64,000 bases of DNA from Lithospermum erythrorhizon (Eukaryota; Streptophyta; Magnoliopsida; Boraginales; Boraginaceae), in NCBI GenBank assembly GCA_019722365.1, contig JADFUC010000745.1, positions 1-64,000 on the forward strand, read 5' to 3'. The notes beneath the pieces were generated by a model that had not been told where the DNA came from, searched no databases, and saw only the letters and a list, made by a program, of their open reading frames with translations. The position numbers and the translations under genes are program-made. This document shows positions 35,658 to 46,739 of the stretch, in pieces (the first letter of the stretch is position 1; every line of letters starts with the position of its first letter).

Positions 35658-36355
35658 CACCCCCACGCAGTCGTAGCGGGCGGAGGACGATGATACTATC
35701 TCGAAGTCGATTAAATAAAATCGATGGTAAATTTTCTAATAGAGATAAGGTTCTTTATGTTTTTGGGGAACATAGAGGATATTTTTTAAGGTGTAAGGGA
35801 GGGGTGATGTAACAATGTATGACCATAACCACTAATAGGAACTGAATGACCATTTCCAACAATGATTTGATTATTTTTGCTTAAATTAAAAACATAGGAG
35901 GGAAGAGTACTTCGGTCGGATGTCATGTGAAAAGTAGCTCCAGTATCCATAATTCAATCATTGTTTAGTGCTAAGTTGTGCATAGCTGTTCAATGATAAC
36001 ATTGAATTGGGTGAGAACTCATGGGATTCAGACCTCGTTAAGTCGGTCTTGGTTTTCCACTCAGAAACAGAATTGTCTGTTGACGCGATGTGATGGGAAA
36101 TGACGAGGTAGCCATATGTGATGCTAGTGATTTTTTATTCTTGAAAACTTACTGTAAGTTAGGAAACATTAATAGAAGTAGCATATGTTTGGTGTGCTCC
36201 GGCCATGATAAAGGCTATAATAATGTTAAGAAAAGTCAGAGAAAGTAGAAAAGGGAGGCGGCAGAAGTGTTGAGATGAGGCGGAACGAGTGATGAAAGGT
36301 AGGGAGAGGAGAGATAAAAAAATATTTAATTTAGAATTTTTAGGTTTTGATACCA
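35658..36355 (-). pseudogene. Ale-like copia remnant: gag start and protease
   Basis: The primer-binding site TGGTATCAAAACC reads on the minus strand from 36355 down, directly next to an LTR end (TTAACA). A gag start MAGAHQTYATSINVS follows (about 36210-36160), then a large loss of gag. The protease site reads N D(W>stop) IMDTGATFHMTSD near 35960, followed by YVFNLSKNNQIIVGNGHSVP. The frame runs out after a KNILYVPQKH-like start of the next domain, near 35770. This is a separate element from the TNT1-like copies. The pol is mostly deleted. Confidence 0.7.
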
Positions 36356-36399
36356 TGTTAAATTATAATAAATTCTGAAGAAATTATTGTAATTTAACA
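36356..36399. repeat. 44-bp imperfect palindrome at the LTR/primer-site border
   Basis: The left arm TGTTAAATTATAATAAATTC pairs with the right arm GAAATTATTGTAATTTAACA with very few mismatches and a minimal loop. It begins exactly where the Ale-like LTR should end. It may be a chance property of the LTR end or a remnant of a small inverted-repeat element. Confidence 0.6.
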
Positions 36400-37558
36400 A
36401 AAACATACCATTTCAAAAAACTTTGTCTTTTGTGGAAATGAGAAGAAATGATTGATTATCTCTTTCATTTATGTCCTCTTATTTCATCTCTTTGAAATTT
36501 CCTTCTAGACGTTTAACTTTAAATCACACAACACAAATATCTTCAAAATCCTCATACATTGCTTGAAATGTTGTTGGAAAACTTCACATCCTAATAATCA
36601 TCGTATCCTTTTTCTAATTAGTAACCTTTGATCTATCTGAATCAGTCGAAATAAATAAATTTTTAATCACCAATCTTCTTCATCTCAACAACTTCTTAGT
36701 CTCAGAAACATCATAAGAAATGGAAAGCAACACAAAATATTAGCATCAACCATGCGTTAAAAATTAATCAGACATCCATCTGACCCACTTGACAAACAAA
36801 CTTCTTACCTTTGACTGACATCCATTACACAGCAAATAATAAACCACCACCTATAAGTATCTATCTTTCTTTACATCATAAACACAATTTGCGTACATCA
36901 TATTCGATATTTAACTCTCCGTCGTTTTCATCTATTTCATGACTAAATAATACCATCTTTAGAGCCACATACCACAACATATATTCCATAAATCACCCAA
37001 CATATCATGGCAACAATAATTTAGAGTCTTCTACTGAGTAATACCACTTTGCCGCATATTATAATTTTTGCATTGGATTTCTCTTTATCACAGGTTATCT
37101 CTTGCTCATTTGCATAGCTACAAAGTATGGAAGCTTGGAACAACTTTTAAAGCAATAAATAAAAGTAGAATCAGTCATTTTGTTGACTTCACGTGTACTT
37201 GGTTGTTGGACCAAGACCTAGTTGCCCAAAAACTAGATCAATTTTGTACATTACATTTGTTTGTCTTAGTTTTAGCTTACATGGTTGTCTAGCTAATTTA
37301 TCATATGGTATGTATTTGCCCAATATTATATTTTAATGAAAGTAATTATCAAAAAATAAATAAATAATCAAGACGAAGATGAAGAGTTAAACGTCATAAG
37401 GACTTTGTAAATAAAAAGAGAAGAAAATGAATTCAGTGAATCAATGATCCATAATTCCACGTTGTAGCCTTTATTTTAGCTCAGTGTCGACGGCCATTGA
37501 TGACAGACGAAGTAACAAATACAGTATAAAGAAGATTAGTAGTATTTTAAGTGTTCAA
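36400..37558. other. AT-rich DNA, no recognised gene
   Basis: The left part may be the rest of the Ale-like 5' LTR, but I could not find its start. 37068-37292 on the plus strand is an open frame with no motif I know. Polyadenylation-like AATAAA words occur around 37355. Nothing can be supported as a gene. Confidence 0.3.
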
Positions 37559-37717
37559 CATGAAGCTGCTTGGTTGGTTTGTTATTCTAACTGTGTTTAG
37601 TTAGGAATTTTTGTATTAATTATTTGTAATATTCAATATCTGTATTCATAATTTATAATATTATGTAATCGTACTCTTCATCGTTAATTGACAAAAAAAC
37701 CATGAAGCTGCTTGGTT
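37559..37717 (+). mobile_element. Very short LINE/SINE-type insertion with 17-bp target duplications
   Basis: The 17-bp word catgaagctgcttggtt is present intact at 37559-37575 and 37701-37717. The 125 bp between them end in gacaaaaaaac, a short A-tail. Long target duplications plus an A-tail are the mark of target-primed reverse transcription, so this is a 5'-truncated LINE tail or a SINE copied into the plus strand. The duplications are identical, so it is probably among the younger events in the window. Confidence 0.7.
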
Positions 37718-38228
37718 TAATTCTAGAATTGCATACTTGCATAACTAATACGGGCTATTAAATTGATGTACTTATTTTTGTACTTCCTTCATTTGTTTTT
37801 ATTTGTCGTTTTACCAATTTTCACATAGATTAAGAAAAAAATAAAGTAGTCAAATTATATTGAAAATATAGAATGTCAATCATTTAAAACTATATTATTG
37901 GTTGTTTGATAATTTTATTAGTAAAAAAATCATTAAAAACATAAATTACAATTTTACATGTTATTATGACAAATATTTTAGCAAAAATTTAGTTTAGAAC
38001 AATAAAAAACTAAGGAATATTATTTGTACTATCTTTTATAAATGATAATGGCAAGCACATTGAAAGAAAGAAGAAAATTGATGTTTTTATTACATTAAAA
38101 ACTACTTTTCAGATTATGTAAATGTTGCTTTTATCTTTATTGACATGTTTTATTGTTTTTAATAAAGTGTCACAGGTAATATATGTAATAGGTTGCGGTT
38201 TAATAAAACCTCAACGTTGCAAAAGAAA

Positions 38229-38252
38229 CGCTAGAAGGAGGGCTTGAACCTC

Positions 38253-38285
<33 letters not shown>

Positions 38286-38302
38286 AACTGAGCTATTCCA
38301 GC
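38229..38302 (-). tRNA. trnN-GTT: tRNA-Asn (anticodon GTT)
   Basis: The 74-nt gene folds as a complete cloverleaf. The acceptor stem GCTGGAA pairs with TTCTAGC, with one G-T pair. The D arm is GCTC/GAGC, the anticodon loop CTGTTAA (anticodon GTT), the T arm GGAGG/CCTCC with loop TTCAAGC, and the discriminator is G. There is no intron. On the minus strand it is followed at once by TTTCTTTT, a pol III stop, and preceded by a CAA triplet about ten bases upstream, typical of plant tRNA promoters. The sequence agrees with the nuclear plant tRNA-Asn. It is the one gene in the window with no visible damage. Confidence 0.97.
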
Positions 38303-39369
38303 TTCTTATTTGTTCAACTAAATAGCTTTACTTATATCATAAAATTAAAAACCAAGCAATCATGTGAAGTGTAGTGTAGCGTCCAACAGTTTAATCTAAT
38401 ATTAACCAATTGCATTGATAGATGGTCTTATTAATTGAGATTTTGGATCACTATGGCAAATTTTGATATATGGTCTTGCTCTCGGTAATCTAAGTAACAA
38501 GGAATATTTTGACAATTAGTCAATTACATCATGGACAGTTGGACACCAAATATGATTATATCACTCAATACATAATTACATTCATTTCATTAATACTACT
38601 TAAAATTATTGAATATGATCATCTTAGAATAAGTTCGATTTTCTTGGCTAACTAACAAAAGGATTAATTGTCATTTTCCATTTAAAAGACTCCAAATTTT
38701 GAAAATGATACTAGTACAAGACCGACATCCAAACATCCATGGTAAGTCGAACTTACACTCTCATAAAGGCAAATGGCACCAACGATCACTCATATTTGTT
38801 AATTTATGTCATTCGATTACTTTAGTTCAACTTAGACACTTTTCGATCACTGATGCTTCTTGTAGTGGTCAAAGTTGGTCACTGGGTATATTTTAGGCAT
38901 TACATCGAATGTTGCTAGATTTATATGAGGTTAGTTTAGTTATTTCATAAACAATAAAATAAAACAAAAAATATCAACACCCCCACTCCGGTTATCTTCA
39001 CCACCTATCCTCCTCTCCAAAGGCGAACTCGAGCGGTTGTTCTGCTTTAATATAAACATGTTGTAATGTGTTGGCCCTAAATAGGTATCAATTCCATTCA
39101 ATCTTGGTGGTATGAGTGAGTAACTTTAGTGTCGAGGACGATTATATTATTTCTTTTTTCGCCTTTACATTAAGCTTTCTAATTTTTTTAAAGAAATTAT
39201 TGGCTATAAAAGGATTTTTTTTTTTAAAGGCTAGCTAGAGGTTTGATAACCTTTCTTAATTGGGCGGGCATTTAAGCTCAATCCGGATTTTAGAGTGTTA
39301 AGATGCTTTGGACTAGCCAATCCGCTGAACTTGAAATGGACTGAACTCGTTCTGTTACAATTGGACAAA
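38303..39369. other. Intergenic DNA between the tRNA and the hAT element
   Basis: The DNA is AT-rich with short open frames only. A poly-T run lies near 39215-39225. No gene or repeat is recognised. The word ttcttgtagtg at 38855-38865 looks like a CACTA end but has no partner. Confidence 0.35.
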
Positions 39370-39529
39370 AGAAGATGACAAACAAACCCCATCATCCCAG
39401 ACTAAGCTATGACTAGCGAACCGGGCCATTTGAAGTAACAAGTCCGGCGGCCTCAAGGCCCCTTAGCGAACCAGGCCGGCTGGCCCGTTAAAAATGCTGG
39501 CGCATTCGGTTCGGCGTTTAAAGGGGCGC

Positions 39530-39840
39530 GCGTGTGCCGTTGTACCAAGCGATGCCACGTTTGTCACTATAATAATAATCTTTTACGGCGAATTTTCGAT
39601 ATAAGCATTGATGCGGGTTGTTTTCAAAGCGATTGCCGTTCCTGTTCTACACTTTAGCGACTGGTTTGTAGCGTCTATAATGTAATATGACTGCTTGTGA
39701 ATAAGCGCGTATGATCAAAAGCATTGCATTCTTTGTACTAAGCGTGGTACGTTTAGCGGTACGTTTAATACCAACCGGCAATATGCGGCTCTTTACGTAC
39801 TAGCGTGGTACCGTTTGTACTCTGAGAAAGTCAAGCACCA
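39530..39840. repeat. Left subterminal repeats of the hAT element
   Basis: Words aagcgatgccacgtt (about 39547), actaagcgtggtacgttt (about 39738) and actagcgtggtaccgttt (about 39800) are variants of one motif, spaced irregularly. The right end has the same motif in gcgtggtaccac, ggtgccacgttaatac, agcgatggtaccgttt and aagcgatgccacgttaatac (about 43010-43185). Confidence 0.6.
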
Positions 39841-40089
39841 TGGAGGTCTATAAGGGGCAATCTGGCCCGGCCCCGTTTCTCGCAATTCACGATCGACATA
39901 TGGCTGAAAGCAATAACCGCCCGATCTGAAAATCTTATATTGAAGAATTATATTGAAGTCTAAAGGATTCTATCTCAAAGGCATGGAAGCTTTGTTCATT
40001 GCAATCTAAATCTACAATCTACATTTGCTCCGTCTCGGGTTAGTATTATCCTGCCAACTTTTTTATAAATTGTGTTATTTGTTTTTCTA

Positions 40090-41600
40090 AATTAATGGCA
40101 TCAGCGTAATCTTGGTAAAAATGTTCAAAGTGCTAGTGCTAGTATGTCTATGTCTAATGATTATGTTAATTTAGAGGATGATAATCGTATGGATGAACTA
40201 CCCGTTATTAACTCTGAATCTAGTGCTACGGATACTACTAATGAAAAAAACTTCATGGATTTGGAAATATTTTAATAGGCAGTGAAAAGAAAATGGAAAC
40301 TTGTATAAATTGTAAGGCCACGCTATCATGGAAGCAGACAGGGTAAAGGGGGAACCGGTCATCTTTGCTAGACAACATGGTTATAAGATCACTAAAGATA
40401 TCGGTGGGAGGGTGTTTTGGGAACTATTATTGATATCCAAACCGGTAAGAACTTTTTTAGTATTTTTGGCTTAGGATTGAAACTATGAAAATTTGTAATC
40501 GGTAGTTCTTTGCCTTTTTAATCATTGTGATGGATGGCGTTTTTTACTTAATGGATTCAAATGTCTTTGTCCCAGGCTATCATTGTCCCGTGCTACTTCT
40601 GAACCTATTCTTTTAAATATTTTAAAATGAAAGAATCTAGGTAACGCTCTTGTAATTTGCGCTTATAAAATGTGTTGGACTAGTGATATTGGTGTCTTTT
40701 GGATTTTCATATAATGTGTAACATGTCATTAGATTGATCGAGATTGGCTCTTACAAAGGAGAATTATATATTTTAGATCGTGTTAAACATAACAATATTC
40801 AAATTTCGGAAAGTATACTTTCGCTGTGTATAATGATTACAAATGTTTGAATAGGATTACTTGATTTCTTTTGATAATGCGTCATTATCTTAGTTTCAAT
40901 CGAAAAATTAAGATGCCTATTAAGCGGATTTTAGTGAACTTTTTCATGTTAGATGTTTCATATCCGTCTGGTGCTAAAAAGATGGAATAAGAAATTTGTT
41001 TTGGGATGAGTTTATTTTACCCGATTAAGTAGCTAGTTAATTTTAATTTGTTAATGGCGGAGTGAAAGACATGAATATAAAAAAGGCGGTTGGGAAGTTC
41101 GGTAGAAAGTTTTAAGAAATTAATTTTGGATTGTGAAACTAAGATGGAACTCAACTTACGATCTACTAGTTGTGCATATATGTATAAGGAAGAAATCTCA
41201 TTTTTATAGAAGTAATAACCAGATTAGTGTACCAACTTCGCATATACTAATTGCAAACATTCTGTTGTAATTACTTAAGTTTCTAGAGCCAGCAAAAGTT
41301 ATCTTTAAAGTTTTTCCAACTCGTCAGAGCCAAAATATTAAATGCTGGCTTTTAGAATGTGTCGTTAATCTCTCCATTCATATGACTAAACATAGAAAGC
41401 ATTATGTTGCTAAATATGATTACGAATATGGAAGATAAGTTTTTAAATATTTTCATCTATACCACGTGCATATGCAATTGGGTATCATCTTGGATCCCTA
41501 ACGCTAAATTAAACGACTACAATTTCTGTGAAAATCGTATTATGAATCTTTACACCCTTTGATCGAACTAAAGGTTTTGATGTTCGGATATGGAAAGATG
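40090..41600 (+). pseudogene. hAT transposase, decayed
   Basis: The N-terminal acidic/serine part (SASASMSMSNDYVNLEDDN, about 40120-40180) leads to a BED-type zinc finger: TSWIWKYFN and TCINCKATLSWK near 40249-40340, then a GHL..RQHG-like end. Further on come MCWTSDIG (about 40669) and IDRDWLLQRRIIYF (about 40730), the first catalytic region of plant hAT proteins, then FDNAS and LFHVRC (40936-40956). Stops and frameshifts occur throughout. The C-terminal dimerisation part is not recognised, so it may be lost or rearranged. Live enzymes of this family cut and paste the transposon. Confidence 0.75.
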
Positions 41601-42990
41601 GAATTGAAAGCGTGTAACATAACATGTATAACAAATACGATCAGGGTATGGACAAGGTAAGGCCACGCTGAAGTAGTATACAAAGTTTTTAATGTGCCCT
41701 TAATAAAGTCAACATGATCACCTTAGAAGTAACTGCGGGTGGGGATGTACCATGATGAAGGAGAAATCGAAGGCAGGTAGCGGGTAATCTTTTATTCGAT
41801 TTTAGATGCGTACCAAACTTAGCACATTTACTACTTACTAGTAATTGGTATCCACATATTGTTTATAGGTTTTACATGAATCGGATTAGATTTCGTTATA
41901 ATGATGAGTGAGGGAGTGCTTGGTTGTGGATTGCAATATCGATGGGAGTTAAGATTATAACGAGGCCAATTTAATAAAGCGTTTGGTATGCTTAGTTGGG
42001 TGCGGATGATTGCAGTGAAGATAGTGCACTAAGCCAGCCGTAACATTACAAAGAGTGTACAAAGAGCTTAACAACAATCGTAGAGTTAAGAAAGAAGGAA
42101 TTGTGTATAAGACTAATTTGAATGGTATACAAAAGCTTGTTTGGAAAGTGGTATCCAGTATTCTTTGCCTTACACGGTCGAGCATCAGAAAGAAGGAATA
42201 GTGCATCGGGAAATGGTCTATATTGTGAATTTGCGATGGGTTAATATGCCAGTTGATACTTAAACATATGTTTAAATGAGGCGTCAATCCTTCAATATGG
42301 CATGATTATCCCCGTTTGTTAGTTAAAGCAAAGGGGTTAAATTTGGAGAATGTAGATGGAGTTGATTTTAAGAAGAGGCTACAAAATGGGAAGGCAATCA
42401 TTGATTAGCTAGAAGTCTTTATGTGGGGCGGTATTGCGGTCTAAATGGGAGGTGTTTGAACATTTAGCGGATGTTCAAGGAAGGGTGTGGAGGTTCAAAA
42501 ACTACTTTAAAGGGATGGGTACACTCCCTACTTTGTTGGCCAACATTGATGAAGCGACCGAGCACAGGAGAAGTAGGGTTTCACCAGATTTCCCCGGATT
42601 ATCCGATAGAGCTATGTCAATGTTGGAATGGGTGCGCCAACTTATGTTAAAAATACGCTTCAAGGTAATGAGCATCAAAGTTGATATAGAGGCGTAAGGT
42701 TGCGAGGGCGTATGATTGTGGAGGCGGGAGCATATGAATGGGCGAGGAGAAGTACGAGGGTAGAGTAGGAGCAAATACGGACTTGATTTGAGAACATGTT
42801 TCCATGAATAATGTGCTTTGAATATTGATTATATTTAACTATAATTAATATTAGTGGGTTTATATTTATCTTGATTACTTATTTTCTATTCGGATATTAA
42901 TATGTTTTGATTTAGCATTGATTTCACTTTAGAATTGTTGTTAATGTGGTATCGTTTGTTTTAAATTGAACATGTATTCGAATGAACAAC
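41601..42990. other. Unassigned interior of the hAT element
   Basis: 42434-42697 on the plus strand is an open frame (MRSKWEVFEHLADVQGRVWRF...) without a motif I recognise. 41955-42287 on the minus strand is another open frame, probably chance. The stretch could hold a rearranged transposase C-terminus or captured DNA. Confidence 0.3.
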
Positions 42991-42999
42991 TTCTTTGCA

Positions 43000-43375
43000 T
43001 TTTGGGTATGCGTGGTACCACTAATTTTAAAAGGTGCCACGTTAATACCCGATATCTTCAAATAGAGTTATTGTTATTAAGCACGAATGCCCAGTTTAAT
43101 ATAAAGCGATGCCGTTAATAACGATAGATATTACTTTCTTGGTTTTAGCGATGGTACCGTTTGTATTAAGCGATGCCACGTTAATACTTTGGCTGGGGGC
43201 CTCGGCCGGGCGGGCCGAATACCCACGAATATTGGGTGGAGGCTCGGGCAGACTTTGGGCTTGGGGCGTCCCTGGAAGCAGTTAAGTCAGCTTATTAGTG
43301 GCCGGGGCCATTCGTGGGCCTAGTGAGCGGGGCGAATCCGGGCAACTAGTGGGCCGGGCCCCGGCCACGCCCAAG
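43000..43375. repeat. Right subterminal repeats and GC-rich end of the hAT element
   Basis: The subterminal motif (gcgatgccacgtt / gcgtggtacc) recurs at about 43010-43185. A GC-rich block of ggccgggc words follows, ending near gggccgggccccggcc at about 43351. It mirrors the left end at 39410-39840. Confidence 0.6.
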
Positions 43376-43400
43376 GCGGTAGATTAGCCATGTCTATCAC

Positions 43401-44089
43401 AGTCTTCTTGATGTGTTTGGTAACATTGATTAGTGAATACTAGTTTTGACAGCCGGCATATGTATCGCTAGAATCTTGTTTATATAAAAGTCGGGACTAA
43501 CTATCACGATAATAAGTTGCATCTTGGGATTGAATAGTTTCATAAATTGCAAAATAAGTGATAGTAACTTGTAAGCACATAAAAGTTGGGAGCTATTGAT
43601 ATTTACATTCGAAAATAACAAAAGATAATTAGCATTATCTGGCCATTAGTACTAAATGTTTTGTTTATAAATCCGCGTCGTTGCACTTATCTTTGTGGTT
43701 CTTTCTTCGTTTCTAGGTTAATAGCTTCTTTGAATTTCTATCTAATAAATATTGTAAAAAATTAAGTTAATATTTTTTACAAATATTCTATAAGTTGAAG
43801 TAGAATATAACTGGATTACAAATAGTTGAAGTTATTTGAATTTGGCTTATTGGCGTTTCAAAGGAATAAAGGAAAATCTACACCTTTATTATCCAATTGA
43901 GCTATTTTCTGAATCAGTTAGAATTGGGAAAGTTCCATCTTTGTAAAACGAGCCTTATAGTGCAAATTGTTCATAGTATGAAACAAGTAGCAAGCGCGTG
44001 GGCTTTTTCACTTTATCGTATATTAAATAAATAATACTCTGATAGATAAATAAATAATAAATATTAAGATGAATAAAGTAAATATGATT
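43401..44089. other. AT-rich intergenic DNA
   Basis: I see no gene and no recognised repeat. Confidence 0.35.
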
Positions 44090-44172
44090 ACTAAATGTTT
44101 TATTTAATTATTATAATTATTATAGTTATTATTATCGTAATTATAATAATAATTGATATAAATAATAGTTAT

Positions 44173-44205
<33 letters not shown>

Positions 44206-44930
44206 TATTAATATAGTCATAATTATTTTTCATTTTTACTATAAAAATTATAATTTATTATAATTTTAATTATTTTGTTATTATTATTATAGTTTTTTAT
44301 TATTATTATTATTAATTATTATTATTATTATTATTTTAATTTAATATTTTATTATTTTCTTATCATTATTATTATTAATTTTGTTTTATTATTATTATTA
44401 TTAATATTATTTATTTTATTATTATTATTATTATTATTATAATTTTATTGATTATTTTATTATTGTTATTATTATTATGTTTTATTGTTCTTATTTATTA
44501 ATATTATTATTTTATATTTTTTATTATTATGATTTTGTTATTATTATGATTATTTTAATTATTATTTATATATATTTTTATTATTATTACTATTATTTTT
44601 ATTGTTATTATTATTAATATTATTATTGTTATTCTTTTATTATTATTCTTATTCTTATTATTTAGTAATATTATTTATTTTTTAATATTATTATTATATT
44701 TATAGTTTATTATTATTAATATGATCATTTTATTTTATTGATGACTATAGCATTTGTTATTATATCTTTATTATTATGTTTATGTTTATTATTATTTTAT
44801 TATTATTATTTTTAGTTATTATGATTATTACTATTTTTACTATTTTGTAATAATAATGATAAAAATAAAAATAAAAATAATATTATATTAATTATAATAA
44901 TATTAATAATAAGAATAATAATAATGGAAG
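44090..44930. repeat. TAA/TTA microsatellite, about 0.85 kb
   Basis: The stretch is made almost wholly of interrupted (TAA)n and (TTA)n runs. The first part, to about 44215, mixes ataataat and attatt. The middle is long (attatt)n, and after 44850 the runs switch back to ataataat. The change of strand sense between the ends gives long stretches able to pair with each other. Such tracts are slippage-prone and hard to assemble. Confidence 0.85.
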
Positions 44931-46539
44931 GATAAGTGAGATGTGAAAAAAGTTATAGGAGGAGAAATATGTAAATTTGGATTTTACCACATCTGATTTT
45001 TTTAAGAGGAGAAAAATAAGTAGAGAATTTTAACTTAAAATTTTGTTAAGAATTTTGATAAATACTTAAGTTAATAAGTACTTAAAATAATTCATTAGCA
45101 AATAAACTTAATAAATTAAATGATGAATTAATTAATTTTAAATGTTTAATGGGTTTAACAAATGCCCCTTAAAATAAATGTCGTTTTTTCTCTTTTTATT
45201 TAAACCTCCATTTAATCAGCATTGATGCAGGTTTCCGTGTTAAGCTTCACAAAATGAACAAGTACAACATAGACTCCCATACAACACCTAGGATTGCGGG
45301 AAAAAATGGACTAGGCCGTAAGACCTCATTCAAAACTGATAAGCCCAATGGCTTTTGTCTTGGGATTTCCTTCTAACCAGGGTTGGTCTTCGTCGATCCT
45401 GACATTTTTGGGGTTCGGAACGAAAATATAAAATTAACTCCTAAAATACATTAAAATTGAAATATTGTAATCGTAAAAAATTGAAAAAATTGAATTTAAA
45501 ATTTGAAAATGACAAAAAAACCGTGAAAGTCCGCCAATCAGAAGATGAAAAATTGTCCAATAAGTTTGTATTTTTCTGAAATACAATTAAACTTAAATAT
45601 TCGATTCACATTTAATTATCATTGTATATCTAACGGTACACTTAAAAATACTTTTACCTATCAATATAAAATTATTAGATATGGTACTTTTTATTGGAAA
45701 AATTACATGCTTTTTAAAGCTATGAGTAATAAAAAGTATTTATTAAGTCTTAATTATAATAGCGTATCAATGATATTATTTACGAAGTGTATGAATATGC
45801 TATCAGCTACAGAATTTTGTTGTCAAAATATATTGTTTCTTTCTCTCCGAATGTGATAATAAACACACATGTGAGTGGACAACATGAGCCTGCTTTTGAA
45901 ACTGTCCCCCAAGCCACCTGTTGGTATCTTCATCTCTGTTAGGGATCTCTACCCGTTACTCACTGAATTGAAATGTTCTCAATTAATTAGGTAACATTAA
46001 TATTTAAAGGTGACCCTTTAAATACCAAATCCTGACCCAAGTGAGTGTTAGTCTCAAAATTAATATGGTGGTAGTGGTAGGAGTTAAATCTGTGGGCTCG
46101 AGTTATAAGAGCAGATATTAGTAATTTAATGGTATCGATTAGTGTTATATATTATACTTGTTAAACTAGTCACATGCTTAAATATATTTGATTTTCCATA
46201 TTATAATTTGAATATTATAATCAATAAAGGTTTGAATTAAATAATATATTATTAAACACATAACAACCTTGTAATATTATGATGAATATTTCTCTTTTAA
46301 TAATATATTATTTGACACAAAATAACCTTTATTAGTTAAAGAATAATATATTGTTGCATCTTATGCTTTTATTTATATATTATTTAATACTAAATAACTT
46401 TATTAATTATTATACAGATACTAACAAATCATTAGCATGTCATGATAGTTCTTAGCTTCGCTTTATTCAACTCTAAATCGCAATCATATTTAGTTTTGGT
46501 GCTAATATCCACAAAACTTTGGGCCAAAGTTATAGGGTA
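44931..46539. other. AT-rich intergenic DNA
   Basis: An open frame on the plus strand at 45545-45856 has ordinary AT-rich composition and no motif; I do not call it a gene. An inverted repeat at 46223-46333 is listed separately. Confidence 0.3.
46223..46333. repeat. Imperfect inverted repeat of about 30-35 bp arms
   Basis: The left arm (46223-46253, aataaaggtttgaattaaat then aatatattatt) pairs with the right arm (46299-46333, aataatatattatttgac then acaaaataacctttatt). The loop is about 45 bp. The size suggests a small MITE-like or hairpin remnant; no target duplication is evident. Confidence 0.45.
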
Positions 46540-46549
46540 CTACATGTTT

Positions 46550-46705
46550 GTTATTGGGCTGTGATGGACTCGAACCACACCCGGCAGGCCCGATACCTCG
46601 GGCCATGTCCGATACATTAATAAGCGGACGAAGCCCATTTGTACCCATGGGCGAGGAGCGAACCGGGCTAGCGGGCGAGCCCGTGGACCTTGGGCGTTTA
46701 GCATC
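46550..46705. repeat. GC-rich hAT-end-like fragment
   Basis: A GC-rich island of cgggcc, gaaccgggct and agcccgtgg words stands out from AT-rich DNA. It resembles the ends of the hAT element at 39.4 and 43.3 kb (gcgaaccgggcc). It may be a short non-autonomous relative or a detached end. Confidence 0.4.
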
Positions 46706-46739
46706 CGTCTTATACTTGTCTTCAACCTATTGAGCCGAG

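Larger units (their letters stand above)
39370..43400 (+). mobile_element. hAT-like DNA transposon, approximate limits
   Basis: Both ends carry GC-rich blocks made of cgggcc/ggcccg words (39410-39540 and 43195-43375), standing out from AT-rich surroundings. Just inside lie repeated words of the type aagcgatgccacgtt and gcgtggtac. Between them is a decayed hAT transposase on the plus strand. GGCC-rich termini with subterminal repeats are known from plant hAT families. Exact terminal inverted repeats and the 8-bp target duplication could not be fixed. Confidence 0.65.

Noticed and set aside
38850..38866. TTCTTGTAGTG, resembling a CACTA element 3' terminus
   Set aside because: No partner CACTACAAGAA at a plausible distance and no flanking 3-bp duplication; a short word like this occurs by chance.
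41955..42287. 110-codon minus-strand frame in the hAT interior
   Set aside because: It is antisense to the transposase direction, has no motif, and its proline/histidine-rich content looks like a chance reading of the other strand.
45545..45856. 103-codon open frame on the plus strand
   Set aside because: AT-driven composition (rich in N, Y, F, L), no motif, and surroundings without any other coding sign.
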